From Candidatus Eiseniibacteriota bacterium (GTDB taxonomy: Bacteria > Eisenbacteria > RBG-16-71-46 > CAIMUX01): a stretch of 64,000 bases of DNA. Below the pieces are notes generated by a model, which saw only the letters and a program-made list of their open reading frames with translations, ran no database searches and was not told the DNA's origin. Both the position numbers and the translations under genes were made by a program. This document shows positions 35,015 to 44,957 of the stretch, piece by piece; position 1 is the stretch's first letter; every line of letters starts with the position of its first letter. Location of the stretch: contig CAIMUX010000104.1 in assembly GCA_903844735.1 (NCBI GenBank), positions 1 through 64,000 on the forward strand. The letters are read 5' to 3'.

Positions 35015-37693
35015 CTAGGACGGCTCCTCCACCAAGATGCGGACTTCATCGGTCTTAGCCGGAAATTCTCCCACGGTGGCCCGAATCCGGTGCAAGCCCG
35101 GGGTCAGCGGCCAGAAGAGGCGGGCACCGGGCCCGGAGGTGCCGAGGGTTCGCCCGTCCACTTGCCAGCGAACCGCCTGCCCCTCGGCGTTCGCCTCCAG
35201 CGCTACCTGCTGCTGGGAGCGCGGAAGAGAGGGATCGAGAGCGTAGATCGAACCGTCGACCGGGCGAAGGATGCGGCAGACGGGGCGGGTGACCGGGCGG
35301 GGGACGGACCGTGAGCGGCCGGACCAAGCCTGTGGGGAACATGCGGAAGGAGCGCGGGGCGCGGGGTCGGTCACCGTGAGATTCGAGACCACCGTGCGAC
35401 GGCCGAGCGGCGCAGGCAGGTCGATCGGGGCGCAATCCGGATCACCGCAGAGGCACGCCGCAGACGCGGTCGGCGGTACGGGCCAACCACGATCGGCGCA
35501 CCAGAGTAGAAACGCCTCCACGTTCCACGGAATGATCCGTCCGGCTCCCGGTTCCGGCAGGTGCGGTACCGTGAAGTTGACGCTTCGCACGCGGTTCTCC
35601 GGGGTGCAGGGGCGGGCACGGTTGCCCGACATAGCGTCGAGAGCGATCCGGCGGTGCCAGGTGCAGCTCGGGCCGTTCGGGTCTTCGGCGTGGAACCAGT
35701 CCATCAGCGTCTCCGGGCAGTCAAGCCCGACTGGCATCCCCGAGAGAGCGCAAATCGTCCGCTCGCACACCCCGGGTGGAGGGGGGAACTCCTCTTCGAA
35801 GGTGCGGCCAGGTCGTCCGTCCTCAAGAAAGAACAGGATCTCCCGGAGCGCCAGGATCGCTCCGTTGGTGCCGGAGACGCGGTCCATGCCACCGCCGCCC
35901 GCGCGCCCGACCCAAGTGCCGACGGTCCACTCGCTCGTGTAACCGAATGCCCAGTTGTCGCGCCAGTCGCTGGAAGTGCCTGTCTTGATCGCCACCGGAA
36001 AGGGAAAGGAGAAAGGTCCGTCGAGCCCGAAGGCGCGCGCTCTGGCCAACGGATCGGCGAGGACCGCGGTGACGAGGAAGGCGGTGCGCGGATCGAGGAT
36101 CCGACCGGCTGAGGGTCGTGTCGCGGCGGAATCGAGGCCGGAGCGGGAGCCGAAGTCGGGCAACGGCCCTGGCCCGCAAATGATCGAACCGCTCGCGCCG
36201 CAAGCTTCCAGTACTTCCACCCGTGGTTTCCAGACGCCGCCCCGGGCCAGGCAAGCGTAGGCCGCTGTGAGATCGGCGAGCGTGACCTCGGCGTCGCCGA
36301 GGGTGAGGCCGACGCCATACGAGTTTCCCGGCTGTTCCAGAGTTGAGATCCCGACGGCCCGGAGGAGGAGACGCAACCGCTCGGGCCCGAGACCGGAAAC
36401 GAGGGCTACGGCCGCGGCGTTCCATGAGTTGGCCAGTGCCGCGCGCGCCCGTACCGGGCCGTGGTACTCGCCGGTGTAGTTTCGCGGTCGAAAGTTGCTG
36501 TTGCCAAAGCCGTATTCCAGCGGCAGATCAGGCAGCAGAGACGAGGGGCGCAAGCCCGCCTCGAAGCCGAGGGCATAGGTAAACGGCTTGAGGGCCGAGC
36601 CTGGCTGGCGCGGCGCGCGTGTGGCGTCGAACTGGCCGTGGCCGGGGTCGCTCCAATCGGGAGAGCCTACCCAGGCCCGCACTTCGCCGGTGGGGTTGTG
36701 GATCACCATGACGGCGGCATCATCGGCCCCGCGTGCGCCGAGCGCGTCGAGCGCGATCTCGATCGCGGTGGCGGCCCGTTCTTGCAGCGCCGAGTCGATC
36801 GGGAGCCTCACCGTCGTGGCGTTGGGCAGGGTTGCCTCCACGCGAGCCAGCCAGTGAGGGGCCAGGCGGGCACCGAGCGTTGGAGGTGCGACGAGTCCCA
36901 GCGGGCGCTCGCGAGCGGCGGCGAGGTCGGGGCCGTCGAGTCTCATCCGGGTGAGGACACGGTCGCGCGCCCGGCGCGCCGCCTCGGGATCGCGCCGCGG
37001 GTCGAGGCGGACCGGGCTGCGCGGGATTGCGGCGAGGAGTGCCGCTTCCTCCGGTGTCAGCCGTTGCGGACTGCGGCCGAAGTAGAGCAGCGCTGCCGCG
37101 CCCACACCGCGCACCGTGGCACCGTAGGGGGCGCGGTTCCAATACGCCTCGAGGATCCGGTCCTTCGGGAGGTGTGCATCGAGGACCAGCGCCCACCATG
37201 TCTCACGCAACTTCGTCGACAGGTTGCGGCGTGTCCCCGCCGTGCGAAGGTGGAGCTTGACGAGTTGTTGCGTGAGCGTGGAGCCACCGGAGACACGTCG
37301 GCCCGCCCGGGCGTTCTGGAAGGCCGCCCGCGCGACCGACAGCAGATCAACGCCGGAATGTTGCCGGAATCTTCGATCTTCCGCCGCGATGGTGGCATCA
37401 GCGAGCAGTGGATCGACCGCCTCGAAACGGACCGGGACGTACGGCTCGTCATCGGTGCGCCGGATCGCGAGCACGCTGCCGCCGCGGTCATACAGCGTGC
37501 AGAGACCGCCGCAAGCCGAGGTCGTCTCGTCAGCCTGCCACCATCCGGGCAACGGCGTTACCTGAGCCGCTACGAGAAGCGCCGCTGCGATCAGCACGAG
37601 CATGGCGGGGGGCAGGAGGAGCAAGCCCGCGGCACGGCGAGGCCACCGTGGCCGGCGTGAAGTGCGTGGCTCGCGTACTCGAGCGCGGACCAT
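35015..37693 (-). CDS. pbpC: Penicillin-binding protein 1C
   Basis: An 892-residue bifunctional peptidoglycan synthase, anchored in the inner membrane by one N-terminal helix (about 22-45). The GT51 glycosyltransferase follows with EDRRFRQHSGVD, GGSTLTQQL and KDRILEAYWNRAPYG. The transpeptidase has the SxxK Ser in PGSALKPFTY, SWN in ANSWNAAA and KTG in IKTGTSSDWRDNW. A Cys-containing linker and a C-terminal BiPBP_C domain (about 800-890) complete the PBP1C arrangement. The start is an ATG three bases past the stop of the alpha-2-macroglobulin gene, whose last codons provide the GGAG. The yfhM-pbpC pair is widely conserved. Confidence 0.95.
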   Translation of the reverse strand: MVRARVREPRTSRRPRWPRRAAGLLLLPPAMLVLIAAALLVAAQVTPLPGWWQADETTSACGGLCTLYDRGGSVLAIRRTDDEPYVPVRFEAVDPLLADATIAAEDRRFRQHSGVDLLSVARAAFQNARAGRRVSGGSTLTQQLVKLHLRTAGTRRNLSTKLRETWWALVLDAHLPKDRILEAYWNRAPYGATVRGVGAAALLYFGRSPQRLTPEEAALLAAIPRSPVRLDPRRDPEAARRARDRVLTRMRLDGPDLAAARERPLGLVAPPTLGARLAPHWLARVEATLPNATTVRLPIDSALQERAATAIEIALDALGARGADDAAVMVIHNPTGEVRAWVGSPDWSDPGHGQFDATRAPRQPGSALKPFTYALGFEAGLRPSSLLPDLPLEYGFGNSNFRPRNYTGEYHGPVRARAALANSWNAAAVALVSGLGPERLRLLLRAVGISTLEQPGNSYGVGLTLGDAEVTLADLTAAYACLARGGVWKPRVEVLEACGASGSIICGPGPLPDFGSRSGLDSAATRPSAGRILDPRTAFLVTAVLADPLARARAFGLDGPFSFPFPVAIKTGTSSDWRDNWAFGYTSEWTVGTWVGRAGGGGMDRVSGTNGAILALREILFFLEDGRPGRTFEEEFPPPPGVCERTICALSGMPVGLDCPETLMDWFHAEDPNGPSCTWHRRIALDAMSGNRARPCTPENRVRSVNFTVPHLPEPGAGRIIPWNVEAFLLWCADRGWPVPPTASAACLCGDPDCAPIDLPAPLGRRTVVSNLTVTDPAPRAPSACSPQAWSGRSRSVPRPVTRPVCRILRPVDGSIYALDPSLPRSQQQVALEANAEGQAVRWQVDGRTLGTSGPGARLFWPLTPGLHRIRATVGEFPAKTDEVRILVEEPS

Positions 37694-37696
37694 CTC

Positions 37697-40600
37697 CTAC
37701 TCGATCCGAACCGCGGCCGCGGCCGCCGTCCCGTACACCTCCGGTTCGTACAGGAGCGACACGCGGGTGCCGGGCGTTGTGAACGATCCGGCCGTGGTGG
37801 CGCTGACCGGATAGAAGATGTGATACACACCGGCGGGAACCTCGTCGGCGTAGAAGCGCACCCGGTCGTCGAGGATATCTTTGTGGTCAAAGCGCAGGAT
37901 CCGCCCCGGCTCGGCCCCGGGTAACGCCTCGTCCTCGCCCGCCCCGCTCCAGGTAGCTGCTTCGCCGAGGCGGTTGTGGGCGGGGGGGGGGGCGGCCTGT
38001 CCTGCCGGGCCGCCCAGGTGCTCGAAGGCGCTGGTCGTGCGCAGCCGGAGGTTCACCGCCTCGACCCCCGCCGGGAGCGGGTCTTCCACCACGAGCCAAC
38101 GCGTGTCGTGCGGCACCACCAGTGCCAGATGCACGAGCGCTGATTCACCGCGCCGCAGGGTCTCGATCCGTCTGCCGTCATCGGCGGACACGTACTCGCG
38201 AACCACCACGAACCCTTCTTCGGCGGCGGGGGCGGTGAGCGCGGAACGGAAGCGGTCAAACCGCAACTCGTAGTAGAGCGGACCGCGGCCGTCTCCCTCG
38301 ATCGACAGAGGGAGATTCGGCGAGCTGGGATCGGGCCGGCGCACCGCCTGCAGTTGCGGCAGGGTCCAGGTGAACTCCTTGGGCTCAAGCTTTCCGGTGT
38401 CGAAGCGGAACCCCTGGCTGGAGGCGAAGCCCAGCGCAACCCGCCCCTGCGTCGGGAGGCGGAGCTGTTCGAGGCATCCCGCGTACGCCCGCACCGCTTC
38501 GAGCGCGAGAGCGTTCTCGTGCGTGTTGGCCCAGCGCCCGTGGCGCCGTTCCTCCAGAAGCCAGCCGGCAAACTGGGGAAGAAGCGGATGATCGGGATTG
38601 GCCTGCGAGAGGAGAATCACCGCTAATGCGGTCGGACGCACCCGGTCCCGGGATCCCGCATACCAAGGGAAGGCTCCCGAAGCCGCTTCCTCCAGCGACG
38701 CGGTGCGCGCCGTCCGGTCGATGGCCGAACCGGCGTTTTCGAGAAAGCGGCGAATCTGGGCCGCGGCCGACTGGCGCAGAGCGGGCCGTGATGGATAGGC
38801 CGCGGCATATCGTTCGAGGGCGAGCAGGACGCAAAGCTGTCCCGCAGTTCCGAGCTGACCACGTTTCTGAACCGCCCCTTCGAGGTCGCGGTCGCTCACG
38901 CTCGATGAATCGGCATCGACCAAAGCCCAGAGCAGAAAGGCATGCTCCGGGGGTGAGGGGACCAGGCGCGCGGCGCCGGCTTCGGCCCGCCGGTCCAGCA
39001 GATCACGGGCCGAAGCGACGGCGTGCTTGTACAGGGATCCGGGGATGCCGATCCCAGCTTGCTGCAACCTGGCCAACGTCCACAGGGTGTAGGCGTCGAG
39101 GTAGACACTGCGCTGATTGGCATCGGGCCAGGAGGAAAAGCCGCCGGCGCCCGGTCTCATTCGCGCCGCCAGCTCAGCGATCCCGCGCGCTAGCGCGGCG
39201 TCGATATCCTGTGCGTCGAGCGTGTCGGCTGCGAGGTGCTCTGCGAGATCCCGCCGGGCCAGCAAACCGAGAAGGCGGGAGTTCACCTGCTCGGTACAGG
39301 CGTGCGGGAAGTCGGTGAGGTAATGAACGGCGTCACTGAGGCCGGTCAGAATCGACGGGGACACGCGGGCAGACAACGTTGCCGAGCCGGCGAGGCCGGG
39401 ATCGTCGAGCCGCAATCCCTCGAGCCCCTTGGGAGCGGCGCGTCCGAATGCGACCTCTGTAATCCGGTCGACCTCCATTCGGGATTCGAGTAGGCGCACT
39501 ATGCCGTCGCGCGTCGGTCCGTTGGCGCCTTCGCCCGACGCGACCAGGGTGATCTTCACCGGCCCGGGATCGCCCGTGCGGATGACGAATTCAGCGCGTT
39601 TCGTCGTGCGTGCTTCCACCGTTGTGCTCCACTGCGTCGATCCCTCGATCACGGCTCCCTCGGCGGCACAGGTGACGTTCACCGACATGGCGAGGTCGGT
39701 GCGGTTTTGTACGACGGCACCCAACACCCATCGATCGCCCGGGCGCAGGATGCGCGGGGTTGCCGCCTCCACCGAGAGCGGTCGGTCGACCCGCACGTGA
39801 GCATCCGCATGGCCGAACCTCTGTCCGGCACACGCGGCGATCGCACGGATACGATAGCGGGTCAGCGTGTCGGGCAGGCGCACCGACACGCGGACGATCC
39901 CGTCGGGGCCGACCTTCACCGATGGATTCCAATAGGCCGTAGCGTTGAATCGCGAGCGCAGCCATGAGGCCGCCGCCCCGTCACCGCCGCCGCCACCCGG
40001 TGTCGCGGCACCCTTCTCCGTGAGCGGCAGAACCTGGAGCTGATTGCGAATGTCGTCGAACTCGATGCGGTCCCATCGGCTGGGGAAGAGCGCACCTGTC
40101 GGATCGGCCGGCTGGTCCGCCGTCAACGCGAGGACCGCCTCGTCGACGATCGCCAGAGCTACCTCACCGGCAAGAGGAACGCCCGTGCCGTCGGAGAGTC
40201 GCACCTCGATCATGACTTCCTCACCGGGCAGTGCGAGCGGGCGATCGGGGCGGAGCTCGACGTTCGCTTGCCAGCGCTCGCGCGAGATCTCCACATCGGC
40301 ACTGCCGCGGGCGAAGTAGGGAAGACTGCGCCGCGGCCCGCCTCGATCATCCATCGGGACGCGGTCGGGGCCCACCAGCAGGGCGGAAATGTTGACCGAG
40401 GGTGGGGCCAATCCTCCCAGAGGGACGCGCAGTTGCGGAGTGCCGGACAGCTCGAGGCTGCGCGCGCGGAGCAGCGGTCCGCTCTCCACCACGAGAAGGG
40501 CGTGCGCGCCTCCCGCCGGAGTCGGAATGATCACCGACACCGTGTCGTCGGGGGCGGCCGTGCGGCGGTCAACCTGCAATTGGATCCAATCCATTCGCTC

Positions 40601-43555
40601 GCGCGGGAACGAGGCAGGCTCCGCGCCTTCGAAGTAGCGTGCGTCGGCAGCCGCGAGCAGCGATCCGTCGGGCTCGCGCAGCGTGATCCGCACGAGATAG
40701 AGCCCGGGGCCGGGGATCTGCACCACGACCCGGTCGGGGTGGTCGAGGCTGGTCACTTCCTGGCGAATGAGGACAGTATCCACTGCATTGTTGTCGTAGT
40801 CGAAAGTCCCGCCGATGCGGCGGATACGGACGGTGCGCCACTCACGGCGGATGAACTCAAGCGTGGCGACGACTCCGGCTACCGCCGTGCCGGCGGTGTC
40901 GGTCACCGCCCAGGTCCAGGTTCCCCGTCCGCGGGGTTGATCTTCGTCGTAGGCAGCGCGCACGGCGGGCCGCCAAGGTCCCCGCAAGAGCTGGATCTGT
41001 GTGCGGTCGAACGCCGACCGGTCGGCGAGGTCGCGGGCGCCCATCTCTACGGTAAGAAGCGCGTCGCCCGATTCCGGCGGGAGGGCGAGAGGAAGCTGCA
41101 GCCGCACGCGGCCATCAAGGTCCAGGCGTGCTTCACCGTTCTGCATGGGCTGCGGGCCGGCCCAACCCGCGTCCCAGCGGGTGCCCGGGCGGTCGTCAGC
41201 AAAGGAGTAGCCGTCCCAGCCCTCCGGACGGAACGCCCAAGGCTGGCGGCGGATGAACCAACGCATCGGCATCCCCGCCAGCGGTCCGCCCGAGAAATAG
41301 GCGAATCGGCCGTTGATGACCGCAGTTCCGGAGCTGAGGACCCGCGGCGTTTCGGTGTCAACCCGGGCCTCGAAGCGCGGCGCGCGGAACGCCTCTATCG
41401 AAACGGAGACCGAGCCGAGCCTCTCGATGTCGTCCGCTCCCCGCGGCAGGCCGACGGCGAGTTCGAAGTCACCCGTGCGGCCGTCATCGGGCAGACGGAA
41501 CGAACCGTCGGTGTTTCCCTCTACATCAGTGACGGCGTCGGCGCCGGCCTCGCCTCCGGGGAGGTTCAAGGTGGCGCGCAGCGGCGTGCGGCCCGGTGCC
41601 TGCAAGCCTGTGGCATCGCTGCGCCGCACAAACGCCTTCCACCGAATCGTCTCACCCGGGCGGTAGATCGGCCGGTCGGTGAAGACGAAGGCGGCATTCG
41701 GACCATCCGCGAGGGTAGCCTGGTCTCTACCCCAGGGGACGCTGAGATCGAGCCAGGCCTCGCCGCCCGCGGTGACGGCCCGGGCGAGGCGGGGCCCACC
41801 GTTCGCGGAGAGCGCGCGGCGTCCCGGCGTCCAGGCGATCCCACCCTCATCGGTACGGCCGGTCCAGATTGTGGCCGGGCCTCGCTCGCCGAACGCCCAG
41901 AGCGACACGGCGGCTTCGGCCACCGGGTCGCCGGTGAGCAGGTCGGTGATCCAGAGCAGCCCCGCCGTCTCGCCGAGTTGGCAGTGGATGCCCACCCGTG
42001 TGATCCGCAGAAGGTTCACCTGCCGCAGCGTCGTGGGCTGCCATTCCTGATCGGCGGGGAAGAGCCGGTTGCCCTCCACGGAAACGAGCAGGCCCGCCGC
42101 ACGGGAAGGACGTGGGCGGATTCGGTCGAACGGATACTGGAGGATGAGGAGCGAATCGGGGTGCTCGGACGGGCTCTTCCATGGAGGCAGGTCGATCCAG
42201 CGCGGTTCGGGGCCGGTCGGAGTGGTCGTGAGGGTGTCGCCTTCCTCGCGGCGGGATCGTGCGGCCTCGGCGGCAAAGTACCGGGCGATCTCATCCGAGG
42301 AAAGCCAGGCCGCGCGGATCCGCGCCGGTTTCACGTTCTGTGCCTTTACCTGGACGAACTGCCCCGATTCGGGCAGAAGTACACCATCCTCGGGATACAG
42401 ACTGAGGCGGGCGTCGGCGTGGGGCATCTCGATGGCCGCGGAAAACGAGGTGGTGGTGCGGCGGCTGAACAAGTCGGGGAGACCGGCAGTAACCTCTATG
42501 CGCAGAGCTTTCCCGGCCGACAAGTTGCCCCGAACACTCACGCGATTACTCCAGCCTTCGGCTTGCAGCTCGCGGCAGGGCGGCGTGATCCGAAGATGGT
42601 TGAGAAGCGACTCCGGTTCCGTGGGCGAGGCCAGGCTGAACGTCAACTGCCCGTCCTCGGAGGCCACGGAGAGGACACCCGGTGGAGGCGTGGTGCGAAA
42701 CGTCCACGCGATCGCGGCGGGCAGCCCCAATGTGCGATCTGCGAACGCGAGATCGCCTGGCACGTCGCACCGATAGGCGACCCCCTCGCCGAGCGGCTGG
42801 AGAGGCCGGAACGCGACAACCCCTCGGGGCTCGAAATCGGCGGGAGGGCCGCCGGGAAAGAGCGCACGAAGATAGAGGCTGTCTGTCGGTACGATTCGCC
42901 ACGCCACGGCGCCGTCGGGACCGAGGAGTCGGATCCGTTCCGCCTCACCCGGGCGCAAGGGGGCGCTGAACGCCAGGAGCACCGGATCGTCAGAATAGAG
43001 CGATGGCGGCAATATTCCCGGGGGCGATGTCTCCGGCGGCCGTGTCTCCGCCGGCCTGGCCGGGCTGTCCGCCGGTGGGACCGACGGGATGGCGCTGATC
43101 AGTCGAGGTCGACGGTACTCGATCGTCCACGAGTATGCCGAATCGAGTCTGCGGCCGGCCAAGCTCTTGAGCCCTTCGGGTACGGTGCAGGTGATCCGGG
43201 TCCCGGCCAGTGGCGGTTCCGTGGGTAGGAAGCTCACGGTCGAGGTCCCGAGCCAGGTAAAGGTCCCGTGTAGCGGTGGATCGAAGCGCAACGGACCCTT
43301 CTTCCCGTCACGTCCCCGGTCGCCCAGCCGCACCATCGGCTCGCTGAAGGCGCAGTCGATGGAGAAGAGGCTCTCCCGGTCGCCGCGCGGGCCGGCGACG
43401 AGGATCTCCAGGCGAGGGGGGGCGGCGGCGGATGAGGCGGGGGTCGCGCATGCCGGGGAGGGGGTGCTGGGGATCATCCATGTGACTAGGGTGGCTAGGA
43501 GCGTCACGAGCTTGAGGCTGGACCTGGTGATCGGTGACGGGGGACCGGAGTTCAT
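37697..43555 (-). CDS. Bacterial alpha-2-macroglobulin (YfhM-like)
   Basis: A 1952-residue periplasmic protease trap. After an N-terminal signal (hydrophobic about 15-30, then PSTPSPACATP, a possible but poor lipobox), macroglobulin-like domains include FTDRPIYRPGETIRWKAF. The A2M segment WNPSVKVGPDGIVRVSV leads to the thioester Cys in FPHACTEQVNS near residue 1420 (CxEQ retained, as in E. coli YfhM). The helical toroid of the thioester domain and the C-terminal receptor-like domain follow. The frame is open 132 codons further upstream, through the dispersed repeat, but the ATG at 43555 has AAGGAG and opens a proper signal peptide. It couples to pbpC and probably protects the periplasm when PBP1C repairs the wall. 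Confidence 0.93.
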   Translation of the reverse strand: MNSGPPSPITRSSLKLVTLLATLVTWMIPSTPSPACATPASSAAAPPRLEILVAGPRGDRESLFSIDCAFSEPMVRLGDRGRDGKKGPLRFDPPLHGTFTWLGTSTVSFLPTEPPLAGTRITCTVPEGLKSLAGRRLDSAYSWTIEYRRPRLISAIPSVPPADSPARPAETRPPETSPPGILPPSLYSDDPVLLAFSAPLRPGEAERIRLLGPDGAVAWRIVPTDSLYLRALFPGGPPADFEPRGVVAFRPLQPLGEGVAYRCDVPGDLAFADRTLGLPAAIAWTFRTTPPPGVLSVASEDGQLTFSLASPTEPESLLNHLRITPPCRELQAEGWSNRVSVRGNLSAGKALRIEVTAGLPDLFSRRTTTSFSAAIEMPHADARLSLYPEDGVLLPESGQFVQVKAQNVKPARIRAAWLSSDEIARYFAAEAARSRREEGDTLTTTPTGPEPRWIDLPPWKSPSEHPDSLLILQYPFDRIRPRPSRAAGLLVSVEGNRLFPADQEWQPTTLRQVNLLRITRVGIHCQLGETAGLLWITDLLTGDPVAEAAVSLWAFGERGPATIWTGRTDEGGIAWTPGRRALSANGGPRLARAVTAGGEAWLDLSVPWGRDQATLADGPNAAFVFTDRPIYRPGETIRWKAFVRRSDATGLQAPGRTPLRATLNLPGGEAGADAVTDVEGNTDGSFRLPDDGRTGDFELAVGLPRGADDIERLGSVSVSIEAFRAPRFEARVDTETPRVLSSGTAVINGRFAYFSGGPLAGMPMRWFIRRQPWAFRPEGWDGYSFADDRPGTRWDAGWAGPQPMQNGEARLDLDGRVRLQLPLALPPESGDALLTVEMGARDLADRSAFDRTQIQLLRGPWRPAVRAAYDEDQPRGRGTWTWAVTDTAGTAVAGVVATLEFIRREWRTVRIRRIGGTFDYDNNAVDTVLIRQEVTSLDHPDRVVVQIPGPGLYLVRITLREPDGSLLAAADARYFEGAEPASFPRERMDWIQLQVDRRTAAPDDTVSVIIPTPAGGAHALLVVESGPLLRARSLELSGTPQLRVPLGGLAPPSVNISALLVGPDRVPMDDRGGPRRSLPYFARGSADVEISRERWQANVELRPDRPLALPGEEVMIEVRLSDGTGVPLAGEVALAIVDEAVLALTADQPADPTGALFPSRWDRIEFDDIRNQLQVLPLTEKGAATPGGGGGDGAAASWLRSRFNATAYWNPSVKVGPDGIVRVSVRLPDTLTRYRIRAIAACAGQRFGHADAHVRVDRPLSVEAATPRILRPGDRWVLGAVVQNRTDLAMSVNVTCAAEGAVIEGSTQWSTTVEARTTKRAEFVIRTGDPGPVKITLVASGEGANGPTRDGIVRLLESRMEVDRITEVAFGRAAPKGLEGLRLDDPGLAGSATLSARVSPSILTGLSDAVHYLTDFPHACTEQVNSRLLGLLARRDLAEHLAADTLDAQDIDAALARGIAELAARMRPGAGGFSSWPDANQRSVYLDAYTLWTLARLQQAGIGIPGSLYKHAVASARDLLDRRAEAGAARLVPSPPEHAFLLWALVDADSSSVSDRDLEGAVQKRGQLGTAGQLCVLLALERYAAAYPSRPALRQSAAAQIRRFLENAGSAIDRTARTASLEEAASGAFPWYAGSRDRVRPTALAVILLSQANPDHPLLPQFAGWLLEERRHGRWANTHENALALEAVRAYAGCLEQLRLPTQGRVALGFASSQGFRFDTGKLEPKEFTWTLPQLQAVRRPDPSSPNLPLSIEGDGRGPLYYELRFDRFRSALTAPAAEEGFVVVREYVSADDGRRIETLRRGESALVHLALVVPHDTRWLVVEDPLPAGVEAVNLRLRTTSAFEHLGGPAGQAAPPPAHNRLGEAATWSGAGEDEALPGAEPGRILRFDHKDILDDRVRFYADEVPAGVYHIFYPVSATTAGSFTTPGTRVSLLYEPEVYGTAAAAAVRIE

Positions 43556-43655
43556 GGATCGTCTCCTTCCGTGGGGTCGTCCCGGCGAATCCTTCCGGCC
43601 GGGCGGACCGGGGGAGTTTGCCAGAGGAACCGCCCTGCGCCAACCTCCGTCCGGG
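43556..43655. other. Upstream region of the alpha-2-macroglobulin operon
   Basis: This 100-bp spacer holds the AAGGAG ribosome binding site of the alpha-2-macroglobulin gene. No clear promoter hexamers are seen. The operon's promoter may lie here or within the adjoining repeat. Confidence 0.3.
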
Positions 43656-43850
43656 CCGCGCCATTCGGCCGCGTCTGCTTCGTTGCGCTTGCCCCGGCTC
43701 CTCGACGTACGAAGCGTACGCCTCCGGGGCCGGGACTGCGCGCGCCTCGCATCCACGACCGACTGGCGCGGCCCTGCGCGTACACGGGCGTGTCGCGCCT
43801 GCGTCGCCGGCGCTGCGCCCGGCTCGCATCTGCGACCGACAGGCGCGGCC
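43656..43850 (-). repeat. Dispersed structured repeat, copy B (inverted) with a partial second copy
   Basis: Inverted copy at 43656-43772. The core is CGTACG-AAG-CGTACG (43706-43720), flanked by the complementary arms GCCCCGG and CCGGGGC. Its first 33 bases are the exact reverse complement of the right end of copy A. A diverged partial copy of the other half follows (about 43783-43850). The element sits just upstream of the alpha-2-macroglobulin operon. Confidence 0.75.
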
Positions 43851-44044
43851 CGGGTGGGTGTCGTGCCGGTCGCCGCGTTGGGGCGCCGCGGGCCGCCAAC
43901 AGCAAGCCCGCCGCTGCCCCTTCCCGACGCAGTGATTCCACATGTGCCCACGCTGCCTTGCGAGTAACTGCTCAGTTCGCCAGAAGCCAGGAATCAGGAG
44001 TCAGAATGAGGACGCTCATCGACGAAACTTGAGGATGTGGTGGT
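43851..44044. other. Spacer with no recognised feature
   Basis: GC-rich sequence between repeat copy B and the TPR remnant. It may contain decayed upstream parts of that TPR gene, but I cannot align any. Confidence 0.3.
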
Positions 44045-44683
44045 GTGGCAGAACGCCTACCCGTTTGTGTTTGGCAGGATGGGCCAGGGCGCTCGCGGTC
44101 GTACCCCGAAGACGGTGTTGCGCGACTTGCACGGGCGCAGGGCCGTTTGGAGTATGCCCTCGGGCTGTCCGTCGAGGCGGTCACGGTCGATCCCCTTAAC
44201 GCGAGGTCCTATTCGGGTCTTGGGTTCAGCCACTGGTATGCCGGACATGCCGCGGAGGCGAGGACCGCGTTTGAGAAGACCGTCGAGTTGGCGCCCGAGT
44301 ACCCCTACTGCCACCTGGCGCTTGCGGTCCTCGCGCTGTCCGAAGGCAACCCCCAGGCAGCCCTGGCAGAGTGCAAACTTGAGTTGGAGGGGCCGTTTCG
44401 TCTCCAGGGCCTGGCTATGGCGCACCGGGATCTGGGTCAATCGCTGGAGAGCGACCGAGCGTTGGAGGAACTCCGTGACCGGTTTGCGGACGAGATGGCA
44501 ATGCAGATCGCCGAGGTTCATGCCAGCCGGGGTGACACGGAGTTCGCGATCGAGTGGCTAGAGCGGGCTTACGAGCAGTGGGACAACGGGTTGGTCGACC
44601 TGAAGGTCAAGCCGCTCCTTGGGAGCTTGCGCGGAGAATCGCGGTTCTCCCTGCTTGTCACCAAGATGGGGCTGCCTCTTTGA
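44045..44683 (+). pseudogene. TPR protein remnant (C-terminal part only)
   Basis: A 212-codon frame whose residues from about 30 onward look like the C-terminal TPR array of large cyclase- or kinase-linked TPR proteins: VDPLNARSYSGLGFSHWYAG, APEYPYCHLALAVLAL, then the characteristic ending WLERAYEQWDNGLVDLKVKPLLGSLRGESRF. The first 30 codons are unrelated, the GTG start has no ribosome binding site, and the expected N-terminal enzyme or DNA-binding domain is absent. I read it as a truncated remnant. A short functional TPR protein starting further in is the alternative. Confidence 0.55.
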
Positions 44684-44957
44684 GGCTCCCGGAAGACTCG
44701 TAACTCCGCACAGATCTCTGGGCTACTCGTGACACGCTTCCCAGCCCCAGATGTGCCTTTGTCACGGACTGCGGGCGGGTATACGGGCTGGCCAGCTCTC
44801 CGAGTTGCCGGTCAAGAACCCCCTCCTCCGGGACGAAACCACAAGAGAGCGCACGCGTTTGCAGTTCCCGTCGCCTTGCGAGCGGAGCGTGCGCGCGTCT
44901 TGCTCGTTCCGTCCGGGACCGGACGGGGTACGCGGTGCCCATGGGAGGCCGGGACGG

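Noticed and set aside
40268-43228. A 986-codon open frame on the plus strand
   Set aside because: It is entirely antisense to the alpha-2-macroglobulin gene, with Arg/Gly-rich composition typical of GC-rich shadow frames.
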